NCBI GenBank assembly: GCA_944739405.2 | Contig: OX123196.2 | Span: 71,943,688-72,007,687, forward strand | From: Euclidia mi | Taxonomy: Eukaryota > Arthropoda > Insecta > Lepidoptera > Erebidae | Length of the DNA: 64,000 nt | Direction: 5' to 3' | Shown here: positions 45,990 to 57,737 of the stretch, piece by piece | How the letters are laid out: every line of letters starts with the position of its first letter | Numbering within the stretch: position 1 is the stretch's first letter | Translations under genes and position numbers: made by a program | Notes under the pieces: model-generated | The model's input: only the letters and a program-made list of their open reading frames with translations | What the model was told of the DNA's origin: nothing | Databases searched by the model: none

Positions 45990-46178
45990 AGAGCCAAAAC
46001 GAAGATATCAATGGAAAATGCTCTATGGATAACAAATTCCAAAGGAAATGATACAGCAAGGTTATGCAGTTCACACCTTGATTATATCGACAGGAGTATA
46101 AATACTATAATTAAAGATAGCGAGATAACTACTAAAGGTGTTTATATTCGAAGAAGAATTGGCATAACCAAAACATAA
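45990..46178 (+). CDS. Weak candidate terminal exon
   Basis: After TTTCTCTTAG (possible acceptor) the frame stays open to TAA at 46176, about 62 codons (AKTKISMENALWITNSKG...). AATAAA follows near 46271. No homologue recognised and no upstream exon found. Composition is AT-rich and the call rests on openness and signals only. Confidence 0.2.
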   Translation, partial: RAKTKISMENALWITNSKGNDTARLCSSHLDYIDRSINTIIKDSEITTKGVYIRRRIGITKT

Positions 46179-46401
46179 AATATTGAAGATTGAGTTAGAT
46201 CATAGATACATTCCTATTACAATTAAAATATTATTTGTGTTTCATGTGTTGTAACTGTATCAAGAAGGAAAATAAAACTCATAATTATGTGTTATTATTA
46301 ACAATGTTGTTTTATTAAAGGTAATTTCTGTACATGAACTTATTAAGAATTATTGGTTCCAATTATAGACACAAAAATTGAACACTATTCTCATATACTA
46401 A

Positions 46402-46553
46402 CTATGACAAATCTTCACTTTTGCATCTACTAGCAAAGCAACTTTCTTCATACTGGCTTTGCAGAATCCTCACATATATGTATGTCTCAAACAGATAGAT
46501 ATGAGCGGTCACAAAACTCATAAAGATGTTGCCCGTTTGCTTGAATTTTGTAT
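46402..46553 (-). CDS. Weak candidate exon, minus strand
   Basis: The minus strand has CTCTCTTACAG followed by an open stretch of 49 codons (TKFKQTGNIFMSFVTAHIYL...) to TAG at 46402-46404, with AATAAA on the same strand near 46306. A second open stretch with a possible acceptor lies at 47326-47201 (TLIGQGALHDISPITVSQPT...). They could be exons of one short gene, or a decayed retrocopy. Not recognised. Confidence 0.2.
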
Positions 46554-47200
46554 CTGTAAGAGAGATAAGTAAATATTTATAAACACACCACTCATTACAT
46601 CATATTCTTTTATACTATGCAATTAATTTAAAAACACTTTTCATCATAATTCAGACATTATTTAATTGAATTATGTAGGTACCTAAATTCTTTACAGGAC
46701 TCCATAAAATGTAGGTAGAATATATTGATAAATTAGGAACATTATAAATAAAGCATCATTAACATAACTGTTCCTGTCATTTAGATATGGCAATATTAAA
46801 AAGAGATCAGGAAGATCTTATTGTACTAATACTTCAAACTATCACATAGGTATGACATTATCATTTATTTAAGTACCAAACCACTGCTGGTCACTATCTA
46901 TAGTCATATCATTATCTACTACTAACACTTCCATTCCCAATGTGTAAAAACATTACTCTTTCTTTTTAGCTCCGTCACTCAGATGAACTAAGTTCATCTG
47001 AGCTCTGCCATAGTTGGGTTAAAAGCACAGCTAGAACGTTTGAAAATATTATTTAATTTCCTGTTTCTTATGTTTGGAATATGAGTATTTAGCTTTGATG
47101 TTCTTGTATATTTCGGAAGGCAGAATGTACATGTATAATTTGATGTTCAAGTAGACACTTGAACATCAAATTTGGAAAACCACAAACTGAACTAGGCGAA

Positions 47201-47326
47201 CTATGATATTCCTTTCCATTTAATACATTGATGGTATATTTTATATAATGCCTCTGTAACTTCTTTAGTGGGCTGCGACACAGTAATTGGCGAAATGTCA
47301 TGGAGGGCACCCTGTCCAATCAAGGT
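47201..47326 (-). CDS. Weak candidate exon, minus strand (upstream partner)
   Basis: After CTTACCAG on the minus strand, 41 codons are open to TAG: TLIGQGALHDISPITVSQPT..., with amino-acid composition that looks coding. A weak donor (CAAT|gtatta) would join it in phase to the 46553-46402 stretch. The family is not recognised. Confidence 0.2.
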   Translation of the reverse strand, partial: TLIGQGALHDISPITVSQPTKEVTEALYKIYHQCIKWKGIS

Positions 47327-48048
47327 CTGGTAAGATCCTGATGCGTAAAATGAGTGCTACCAGAATCAGCAATAAAAATATAACATTAATTAATAAATTT
47401 CTTCTTTATAGGAATAGAATAATAAATCAATATTAACTTCAGTTTTCTCACCTTTATTTCTGCCGATACGCTATCGTTTTGACGCGGTCTGGCCTTAAGG
47501 GGAATGAGTTTTTGAAATAACTCCCCTACTGAATCCTTTCCTCTCTAAGATGAAACGTTTTTACAAATTTCACCTCGGGAATATCCGTAAAAGGGTTTGT
47601 AGTCATCCTCTATAAGCGACTGGCTTGTTAGTTAGCTCGAGAATATTAGTTCGCAGTTAATACATTATCTCTTTTTTGTAGTACATTAAACTTTTTGATT
47701 GTCTATCACTATGTTTCACAAGCAAACACTAGACAAAAGCAATGATTGCACGATGGCGTTACGATGGTAGGTCACTGATCAAAAGAACTGTCAAAATATT
47801 ACCAGACTACCGCATACGTCAGTCATCGATTTGTCATTATGTACGAGACTACCAATCTATGCCATGTCTTTCAATGGAGTGTCAGTGGTTGACCATCGGA
47901 AAATCATAATGGCACCATTGTAACAGTAGACTACCAAACTTGTCAAAATCAACAATTATGAAGTCAGTGATTGACCATTTTGGCACTATTGTAATAACAG
48001 ACTTGAGGCCCTGATAAATGGATAACCACTCAGTGGATCCCAAATAAT

Positions 48049-48201
48049 AGGAAGCGACAACGGGGACGGCCCAGGAGAAGATGGCGCGATGAGTTAGACG
48101 CTTATACAAAAGATTGGCAAATAATGGCAGCGGATCGTGAGAAATGGAAGTCGGAAGGGGAGGCCTTTGCCCAGCAGTGGGACACCAATTCAGGCTTGTA
48201 A
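48049..48201 (+). pseudogene. RTE-like retrotransposon, extreme C-terminus
   Basis: Fifty codons to TAA: RKRQRGRPRRRWRDELDAYT...EKWKSEGEAFAQQWD, followed by (TAA)n. The pattern RGRPxxRWxD...DRxxWxxxxEAxxQQW is the usual end of RTE/BovB-like ORFs. It is heavily 5'-truncated and abuts the palindromic element that starts at 48211. Confidence 0.75.
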
Positions 48202-48777
48202 TAATAATAGTTATTTGTGCAACAAGAGAGCAAAGTTGTTTTTTGTTTCGAGTGCTGATTTTGAGTCCCGAGCAAGCGAAGGATTCTATGATTGATTCAC
48301 GAGCGTAGCGAGTGAATCAAAGTTAGAATCCTGAGCGTGGTGAGGGACTCAAAAGCACGAGATACAAAAAACTTTGCTCTCGTGTAGCACACATAACTTT
48401 TCACCACAGCAGTGAGAACACATATTACTTAGGAGACATAGAAATGAACAGGAATAGATTGAATTCTACATAATCACTTGTTGATTTAACTCTTCTGGTG
48501 TTAAAGTACAGTCATCATCGTCAGTTTCACTCATCTTTTTAGATTATTTTATATATTAATATAAATTTAACACGTTACGCTATACCTACTGTATCAGCAT
48601 CAGCGAAATTTTTATTCCCGCTACTTTTTTAAATCGCGTTTTAATACCGCGTCCCTGATGTTTATTTTTCAAATGTATCATTGTTGTAATTCTAAATAAA
48701 AATGTAGTGTTTAAATACTAATTTTATACTATTCATTAGACTTATTTTTATTAAAATCCAATAATAAATTAAACATG

Positions 48778-48877
48778 TACTAGTCGACCAAGCCAACTAG
48801 ACGAATGGATTATAATTATTGAATTATGTTGAATTTTGTCACGTTGACATTCGTCTAGTTGGCTTGGTCGACTAGTA
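48778..48877. mobile_element. 96-bp MITE with TA duplication
   Basis: CTAGTCGACCAAGCC and its reverse complement bound a 96-bp element flanked by TA. The inverted arms at about 49440 and 50091 carry the undisturbed sequence (reverse complement of ACATGTAAACAATA), which is the empty site. Confidence 0.88.
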
Positions 48878-50147
48878 AACAATAACATTAAAAAGAAAGT
48901 AATTTCTTTATTCTTTTTTTTGCGTTGCCGTAGGTGTTTTCTTTGAGGTCGAATTCCAAAATCGAATTTCGAATTCGAAGGGGTTTGTTTTTTCACTCAC
49001 TTTTTATATGCATGTGAAAGAGACAGAGCACAGTAAAATTCGAATGTTTCAAATTTGTGGCTGAACAATCTCCATTCGTGGCACTGAAGATTGAAAAATT
49101 AAAAAGCTACTTTGCCTCACGCTCGAATCAAAATCGCGTTTTGTTCACTGTTGTCTCGCAGCAAAAGCGGCATGTTTGAGCTGCTGTGGTGAAAAATATT
49201 TTAAGGCATTTTGTTGTTGATTGTATTTTTCCACGACTTGACATTGTTCAGCCATAAATTTTAAACATTCTAATTTTACTGTGCTCTGTCTCTTTCACAT
49301 GCATATAAAAAAACGAGTGAAAAAACAAACTCCTTCGAATTCGAAATTCGATTTCGGACTTCGACCTCAAAGAAAACACTTACGGCAACGCAAAAAAAAA
49401 GATATCTGTAATAAAGAAATTATTTTTTTTATATGCTATTGTTTACATGTTTAATTTATTATTGGATTTTATTTAAAATAAGTCTAATTAATAGTATAAA
49501 ATTAGTATTTAACCAATACATTTTTATTTAGAATTACAACAATGATACATTTGAAAAATAAACATCAGGGACGCGGTATTAAAACGCGATTTAAAAAAGT
49601 AGCGGGAATAAAAATTTCGCTGATGCTGATACAGTAGGTATAGCGTAACGTGTTAAAATTAATATTAATAATTAATATCTATACTAATATAATAAAGCGG
49701 AAGAGTTTGTTTGTTTGTTTGAACGCGCTAATCTCAGGAACTATCGGTCGGATTTGAAAAATTCTTTTTCACCACAGCAGCTCAAACATGCCGCTTTTGC
49801 TGCGAGACAACCGTGAACAAAACGCGATTTTGATTCGAGCGTGAGGCAAAGTAGCTTTTTAATTTTCAATCTTCACTGCCACGAATTGACATTGTTCAGC
49901 CACAAATTTGAATCATTCGAATTTTACTGTGCTCTGTCTCTTTCACATGCATATAAAAAGTGAGTGAAAAAACAAACCCCTTGGTATTCGAAATTCGATT
50001 ATGGAATTCGACCTCAAAGAAAACACCTACGGCAACGCAAAAAAAAAAGATATTTGTAAAAAAGAAATTACTTTTTTTTATATGTTGTTGTTTACATGTT
50101 TAATTTATTATTGGATTTTTTATAAAAATAAGTCTAATTAATAGCAC

Positions 50148-52019
50148 AGTATAAAAAGACATACAGTAGTTTGACGCCTTTGATCTCGTAGAAAAAGCCG
50201 ACAACGTCTAGACAAGGGTAAGGAGGCTAGGGCTGCCACATGTAAACAATACCTACTTACTGATACTTATTCAAACACTGTCTATTTATTTTAGAAAAAT
50301 ATTATTGCTACGCTACATGAATATTATAGTGTAAATCACTTATCTATACATATAAATACATCTATACACATAAATAAAATTGGAGTGTCTGTTTGTAATA
50401 TTAAAATAACCGCTTTTTACTAAATGCATATGGATGTATACTCGATACATATACCGAAATGAAATTTTTACCATTTTTGTCTGTCTGTCTGTTTGTTTTC
50501 ACTAATGTTTGGAACGGCTGGACTGATTTTGACGAGACGTTGACTGGCGGATAGCTGATGTACCAAGGAGTAACTTAGGCTACAAATTAACTGGATACGC
50601 CATATAGTTCCCTCAGGACGCGGGTGAAACCGTGGGAAACAGCTAGTTTATTATATTACAATAATTAACGATAAATAATTATTATAAAACAGTTTGCATT
50701 TTTCGTGCGGTGACAGATTCGCATACAAAGTGTCAGTCAGCACCTATTTCATCCCGCAAGTGTTGTGGGAGGCGGTTAAGAATATAAAGCATTTTTCAGA
50801 TATTGTTATCGTACAAACTATGTTAAAATAAAGCGATTGACATAGCGGTCGTTTAATGGATGGGTAACCATGGGTTCAGCTTGCAGAGTCTATGTTATCG
50901 ATATGAAGTATTTTGCAGAATTTTTCGTGCAAACTACGTTAAGGTAAAGCAATAGACATCACGGTCATTTTATGAATGGGTGACCGGGCTATGAGATTAC
51001 GGAGAACATGTGTGGGGTTTATAAAAGGGGGTCAAAAATATGGTTATTTTCGAGCTTGGATGTGCCGTTACCAAGATACATAATAATATGTGATAGGTAC
51101 TTAACTAATACGAAAGTAGGTACTAGGTACTTATTGCATGAAATTAAAATAACACTTGAATCGAATATTACCTTACAAGGCATATTTTCTTACGTCTGCC
51201 ATGTTGTTTACGTACAATGATTACTACTTTATTCTGTGATTTGGCCAGACATCAAAGATAGGTATATAAAAACTATTATAATACGTCATTGCCAGACATG
51301 AGATATTGTAAAAAGTTAGTAGATTAGTAGGAACGTGCACATTATTTTAAGTGGTTATAGGTAAGTACATACATTTCAAAATAATTTAAATAATTATAAT
51401 TAATGAAATTTTCTTTTTTGGTATAAGTAAATTAATGAAATCGCAGATTTTTTATTTATTTATTTATTTATTTTTTATTTATTTATAGACTCACGCCTGT
51501 ATCCCCGAAGGGGTAGGCAGAGGTGTAACATTACACCCACATTTCGCCATGACTTTTTAGATCCCACGTAATAGGGGGCGAGCCTATTGCCGTACCGGGC
51601 ACATTACCAGACTCCGTGCTGTTACTGAGAATTTCCTAACGGAAAACCCAATAACACTTTGCCCGACCCGGGAATCGAACCCGAGACCTCCCAATCCCAC
51701 GCGCACATTTATGCCGCGAGACCAACGAGGCAGTCAGATTTTTTTAATCCTTATTTATTTATATCTTTAAACAGCATAAAGAATTTCAATGTCTCACAGC
51801 ACAAGTCGTATGCACCATCTTAATTTATATTCATAAGCAAATAAATAAGTAAGGAACAAAAAACAAGCACGTGCCAGCCTCCAAAAACATGTACCTAGTT
51901 ACGAACTAAGGCGATATACGTAACTAGGTACCGCTCTTCCCGCGTCTCACCTCTTGCCCCCCGCACGATTGACCCGTCTAGACGCGTTCGTCGAACGACT
52001 GTATGGATTATTTGACTGT
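50148..52019. other. Insertion within the third palindromic arm
   Basis: This stretch interrupts the arm between AAGTCTAATTAATAG (left) and TTAATAGTATAAAATT (right). It contains a Helitron/LINE-like fragment (about 50360-50645, ending GGGAAACAGCTAG followed by T) and a SINE (51454-51734). Otherwise no gene is seen. Confidence 0.55.
51454..51734 (-). mobile_element. tRNA-derived SINE, minus strand, with TSD
   Basis: Same family as the SINE at 5741-6014: minus-strand head CTGCCTCGTTGGTCTCGCGGC and B box GGTTCGATTCCC, and the (TAAA)n-like tail at its plus-strand left edge. It is flanked by CAGATTTTTT at 51444-51453 and 51735-51744. Confidence 0.88.
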
Positions 52020-52919
52020 GTTAATAGTATAAAATTAATATTTAACCAATACATTTTTATTTAGAATTACAACAATGACACATTTGAAAAAATAAACATC
52101 AGAGACGCAGTATTAAAACGCGATTTAAAAAAGTAGCGGGAATAAAAATTTCGCTGATGCTGATACAGTAGGTATAGCGTAACCACAGATTACTGAAACG
52201 TGTTAAATTATATTAATATATAAAATAATCTAAAAAGATGAGTGAAACTAGCGATGATGACTGTACTTTAACACCAGAAGAGTTAAATCAACAAGTGATT
52301 ATGCAGAATTCAATCTATTCCTGATCATTTCTATGTCTCCTAAGTAATATGTGTTCTCACTGCTGTGGTGAAAAGTTATGTGTGCTACACGAGAGCAAAG
52401 TTTTTTGTATCTCGTGCTGTTGAGTCCCTCACCACGCTCATGATTCTAACTTTGATTCACTCGCTACGCTCGTGAATCAATCATAGAATCCTTCGCTTGC
52501 TCGGGACTCAAAATCAGCACTCGAAACAAAAAACAACTTTGCTCTCTTGTTGCACAAATAACTATTTGTTCACGATTGCCAAGTTATTCCGGAAGGCTAT
52601 AGGCTATATAACATAACGCTTCGACCCTTTGGGGCCGGGCAAAAGGCTAAAAAGGCTAAAAGATAATGTCGGCTAATCTCAGGAACTAGCAGTCGGATTT
52701 TAAAAATTGTTATTGCCTATGATAGCCCAATTATTCCAAAAGGCAATAAGGCTATATAAAATTACGCCACAACTTTTAGGGGCCAGTCAAAAATAATAAA
52801 ATGGTCAAACGAGAAGGGGGAGGGTTGGGTCAAAGGCAAAAAATGGCTAAACGAATAGGATACAATCAATATGGGTATCGTTTTCGAGATTTTCGGGACG
52901 CTGATTAATAATATGAAAT

Positions 52920-54080
52920 TTATTTAGTGATCCAAGATGGCAGATGGGAAATCAAAGATAGCGGATGAGAAAATTTTAAAAGTCAATATGGTCGTAAGTC
53001 ATAGTCGAAATACAACATCTATTTCGTAGTCAAAGATGGCGGAAGGCAAATCAAAGATGGCGGATGGGACAATTAAAAAAAGCTCATATTGGTATCGTCT
53101 GCGATGTGAAAAGGGATGGGGAATCCAAATACAACATCTGTTTCGTGGTTGAAGATGGTGAATGAGAAATCAAAGATGGCGGATGGTAAAAATTAAAAAA
53201 CTCAATATGGGTATCGTCTCTGATGATTTAACGGATGGTGAATCCAAATACAACATCTATTTCGTGATCAAAGATGGCGGATAGGTAATCAAAGATGGCG
53301 GACGGTTTCTTTTTTAAAGTTGGTATATGGGTATCGTCTCCGATATTTTAAGGAAGGGGGAATTCAAAAACACCATCTATTTCGTGATCAAAAAGATGGC
53401 GGATGGGATTTTTTTAATAAATCAATATGGGTATCGTCTCCTATGTTCAAAGGGATGGGGAATCCAAATACAACATCTATTTCGTGATTCAAGATGGCGG
53501 ATGGGAAAAATTTCAAACATCTATATGGGTATCGTCTTTGATGATTTATGGGATGGTGAATCCAAATACAACATCTATTTTGTGATCAATGATGGCGGAT
53601 AGTAAATCAAAGATGGCGGACGGGTTTTTTTTTTATTCGATATGGGTATCGTCTCCGATATTTTATGGAATGGGGAATTCAAAAACACCATCTATTTCGT
53701 GATCAAAGATGACGGATGGGATTTTTTTTTAAATCAATATGGGTATCGTCTCCAACATTTACAGGGATGGGAAATCAAAATCCAACATCTATTTCGTGAT
53801 CAAATATGGCGGATGGGAAAAATTAAAAAATCAATATGGTTATCGTCTCCTATGTTTTAAGGGATGGCAAATCCAAATACAACATCTATTTCGTGATCAA
53901 AGATGGCGGATGGGAAATCAAAGATGGCGGATGGGAAAAATTAAAAAATCAATATGGTTATCGTCACCTATGTTTTAAGCTATGAGGAATTCAAATACAA
54001 CATCTATTTCGTGATCAGAGATGGCAAATGGGAAATCGAAGATGGCGGATGGAAAATCAAAGGTGGCGGATGGGGCAAAT
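52920..54080. repeat. Minisatellite with GATGGCGG / ATGGGTATCGTC units
   Basis: About 10-11 imperfect units of roughly 97-118 bp, each with CAATATGGGTATCGTCTC, CAACATCTATTTCGTGATCA and one or two AAGATGGCGGATGGGA blocks. Open frames across it are repetitive. It shares the motifs ATATGGGTATC and AAGATGGC with the Helitron minisatellite at 9506-10660. Confidence 0.9.
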
Positions 54081-54094
54081 CTATACATTACAAA

Positions 54095-54215
54095 AATACA
54101 CACGAGAGCAAAGTTTTTTGTATCTCGTGCTGTTGAGTCCCTCACCACGCTCAGGACTCAAAATCAGCACTCGAAACAAAAAACAACTTTGCTCTCTTGT
54201 TGCACAAATAACTAT
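54095..54215. repeat. Deleted copy of the palindromic element end
   Basis: CACGAGAGCAAAGTTTTTTG...GAGTCCCTCACCACGCTCAGGACTCAAAATC...GCACAAATAACTATT: the two ends of the hairpin arm seen at 52400-52566, with the central hairpin lost at the repeated GAGTCC/GGACTC motif. Confidence 0.8.
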
Positions 54216-54478
54216 TGTCGGTTTCTCTATAAAAATCAATGAATTAAATCTTGAAGACAAAACAGGAACATAAATAAATTAAAATAATTATTTACTGATT
54301 TGTATTATAATACAATAATAGGCGGAATAAGTCTTAACGCGAAACAAGGAATGAGTCCTATAATTTCGGTAGTCAAATGACAACGCTCATCACATTACGA
54401 AATCCCGTAAAATTGAGAAATTCAAAATTTTATTAATTGAAAACACCATGAAGTTCAATTTTTGCGAATTTGCAACAA

Positions 54479-54598
54479 AATTTGTTGACACGATAAAGAG
54501 GCAGAATATTTAATTTAACACTTAAATGTTTATCACGAAACATAAGTGTTAAATTAAATATTCTGCCTCTTTTTCGTGTCAACAAATTCGACACTCAA
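54479..54598. repeat. 120-bp hairpin
   Basis: AATTTGTTGACACG...GAGGCAGAATATTTAATTTA is matched by its reverse complement ending GTCAACAAATT; arms about 50 bp with few mismatches and a short loop containing TATCACGAAACA. Foldback element. Confidence 0.8.
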
Positions 54599-54684
54599 TT
54601 ACAATGTGACAGTAATAGGTCCACGGACCCATAACACATGGCAACAAATCTATGAGCTCTTTGCTAATCTAGTTGTTATACAGA

Positions 54685-54927
54685 TCAATGGTTACACCCA
54701 GTATTGAGCATGTCATTGATATGCAGAAGAGACAGTGTAGGCGATAAGACGGACCCCTGGGGTACACCACCATTTACATGGAGAAACTTTGATGACCGAC
54801 CGTCACAGAGGACTCGAATACGGCGTTCAGGCGAAGCTGGCAACCCAGTTGAATAATCGAGGTGTATATTTACTGATGATGACTGTATCTCGCAATTTCT
54901 ACTGGTTTTCATTTGCAGCAAAGGCAA
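54685..54927 (-). pseudogene. Jockey-like reverse transcriptase fragment
   Basis: The minus strand reads RIRVLCDGRSSKFLHVNGG followed by VPQGSVLSPTLSLLHINDML. This is RT motif B of jockey/RTE-type elements with the preceding strand. Nothing upstream or downstream remains; the MITE at 54928 abuts it. Confidence 0.75.
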
Positions 54928-55310
54928 TATACAGGGTGTAAAAAGACCCTTAATGAAAACTGAAACCCCATATTGTACCGATCATTACGGACATTTTTAC
55001 TTCGGCACCATACCTGAGAAATTACTGGTTCAGGAGATATTGAGGCTCAAACTTACTATGAAATTTTTGTAATTAGGTACAATACCGATGTATTTACCCC
55101 GGCACCCTGTTCTATAGAATGATGTCCTATGCACCCATGGATAAGTAAGGATTTCAAAATTGCACGCGCGCACTTTTAATTTGCGGATTAAAATGTGTCT
55201 CCTTAAAAAAATATCGTTTCCCAGGTTTTACTTTTGCTTAGTATGACTTAGCATAATGTCCAAAACTAGTAGACGTCGGCTTGGTGATGGGTCTTGTGAC
55301 ACCCTGTATA
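54928..55310 (+). mobile_element. MITE with ACAGGGTGT-type termini, copy 3
   Basis: TATACAGGGTGTAAAAAGAC at the left and GTGACACCCTGTATA at the right; internal sequence matches the copies at 1357-1764 and 4242-4625. Confidence 0.8.
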
Positions 55311-57050
55311 TAGGCAAATAAGGAATTTAACTTGTAATAAAACCCAAAGTTAGTTAGTAAACATTGTTTAATTAGTTTTACACATGAACATTAATATATT
55401 AACGAAGACTTACATAAGTACAGACAGACAGACACGCCAGCTCACTGACACAACTTGTTAAACAATGTTCAGCTATAAATAATTTTCTTAAAATATAATA
55501 ACATTTGACTAGTCTACCATAATTATTTAGAAAAACATAATGCTTGGCGACAATAAAATAAGTAACTATTATTTTTGTACAACATTTATAGATCATAATA
55601 TTTTGGTATGGCAACTTGTTTTAAATATTTCGATACTTACATATTTTAGGGGTTAGATTTATAATATATAATAGATATTAATTTGATTTTAATATGAGAT
55701 TGCAAATATTATTGACGTGTAACATCATTAAAGTTAGGCCATACTATGAAAGTATGAGGACCGATTTTTAACCATTAGATCAGAATTAAATATGATGATA
55801 TGTGATAATATAATAGTTTACTAATCGATTTGAAACTTTCTTGATTTGTATTCATCAGTACTTTCGTGATCACGACCGCTACAAGTAGGCAGGCGATTTG
55901 AGGAAAAACGAATATTGTGTCAATTATGGTAAATAGTCAGTGGACCCAAAGATCTAAGTCACCAAGTCTTAGATGCAACCGGGATAACGTTAGGGCGAGC
56001 AAGATGCTATTTCCCGAGTATTGCCCTGACCACGGCCGATGTTAGCCTGCCGAAACGTTGCAGCAAAACGCAAAGCAAAACAGGTGTTATTTTATACCCT
56101 TAAAACTATCACCGGCCACGAATTAGAATATCGGTAAGTACATATAAAATAAGAAATAATATTTAAAGAAAAATTTAATGCTCATAATCGGTCCCAAATA
56201 ATAAGATACGTTAAATACATAAGTGTGTATATAACACACACAGTACATAGTGACATATTCGTTTATTATACAATACATTATGGTTACACTTAAGAAATGG
56301 CTAGATTTAGGCACAATCGCTTGAAATGGACACGGGCTTTGCATTATGTAGATATTTTATAGTAATTATTAATAACAAACGGTGTAGCAAATGATGAAAC
56401 GCTTAAAGCGATGGTAATACTAATATTTGTAATACTTTTAGGTCTGGCCACCTGGCTGAACGAAATATCATGATAGTTATTCTACTCAACATTTTACAAG
56501 CTTCACATCTGATGAAACAAAATACAAGACAACGTTAAATACTACATACGTGTAAAATTCAAAACCAATTTATTCCCGTCGGTTCGGTTAGAACATTTGG
56601 GAATTTGTTTTTGATGACATTCTGCGTTTCTCATCTTCAAATTTCGTATCGTATGCCTCTAAATCGCATCAATTCACGAATGCGTGAAAGACAAAAATAA
56701 ACGCAAGGGCATATAAGTAATAAAACACGTGACAGGGCTGCAAAGCTTGATCAGAGCCGATCAAAATAACTGAACCGTAATGATCAGCTCTGGATTTTTT
56801 TTATGATGTTTACATCCGGTCAGGCTTACAGGTAAACTATTGTACACATATTTTCTTTGAAATAACACTGATAATTGCATTTTATTAATTAATGCACATT
56901 GTGACATGGATATTTCGGAAGTGTATATTCACAAAATAATAACTAATTACCGTTTAAATCACTGCCTTTGTCCTGTTTTGTGCAGTTATATTGACAGTCC
57001 TTAGTATAAGTACACAAAGATATGTCCAAACACCACGTATAAGGGACACC
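55311..57050. other. No gene seen; 3' flank of the CREC-family gene
   Basis: AT-rich sequence. A short SINE-like end (about 55930-55995, ATGCAACCGGGATAACG) is present. The lower-strand transcript of the CREC gene could run into this region, but I cannot fix its poly(A) site. Confidence 0.4.
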
Positions 57051-57054
57051 AACG

Positions 57055-57415
57055 TCTAACAGTCACCGGGTCTACGAGACTCCGCGTCTGCGAGACTCCA
57101 CCGTGTACAAGATGTCCAGGTCTAAGAGACTCCGGGTTTAGGAGTCACCTAGTCAACGAGATCCTGGACCATAGGGACTCCAGGTCCGCGAGGCTCAAGG
57201 GCCAGTAGACTCCAGACCTCAGAGACTCAGGGTCTGTGAAACTCCAGGTCTCAGACTTCGGGTCTGAGAGACACTGAGTCTAACAATTCCCAGGTCTAGG
57301 AGACTCTGGATCTAAGAAACTTCGGGTCTAATAGACTCCAAATCTATAAGACCACGTCTAAGATACTTCACGTCTGCAAGACTCCACGTCTACGAGACTC
57401 CAAGTCCACGAGACC
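57055..57415. repeat. Degenerate 16-bp minisatellite
   Basis: About 22 diverged units on the pattern GTCTACGAGACTCCAG, mostly 16 bp long with some 14-17. It lies about 320 bp downstream of the CREC-gene stop codon on that gene's 3' side, perhaps within its 3' UTR. No open frame of interest. Confidence 0.85.
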
Positions 57416-57737
57416 CCTATCGCACACTGTTACAATAGTTATTGCACACCAACGCTGTCTTAGGCGTAACACTCAAATACGTATACAGCGAACAGAAATT
57501 GACCACATTCCTTTTAACAGTGGAAACACTATGATAATATTTAACCACAAAATCCGTATTTAGTATACTATCCAAAAACATCGGGGTATGTTCCGTTTGG
57601 TAGAGAGAATTGGAGTTTCTGGCAACGCATGTGCTTGGGACCTGGTAACTCCTTGGTAACACTGTCCGATGGTACTTTGCTGGTACTTGCCGGTGCCTTG
57701 TGGTGCGATGGTACTTAGTGGTGTAGCAGAGGCATAT

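Larger units (their letters stand above)
48211..52566. mobile_element. Nest of large inverted repeats with shared hairpin ends
   Basis: The left end (GTTATTTGTGCAACAAGAG) and the right end (CTCTTGTTGCACAAATAAC) are inverted copies, and the homology continues inward for several hundred bases. Inside, the segment 48500-49160 is repeated inverted at about 49160-49680 and again at 49750-50147 plus 52020-52566. The arms contain a short conserved reading, MSET(D/S)DDDCTLTPEELNQQV, with an upstream AT-rich region. No transposase is recognised. Later insertions (48780-48875, 50148-52019) break the symmetry. Confidence 0.75.

Noticed and set aside
53327..54273. Series of short ORFs with repeated YGYRL...IQIQHLF units
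   Set aside because: These are readings through the GATGGCGG minisatellite, not conserved proteins.
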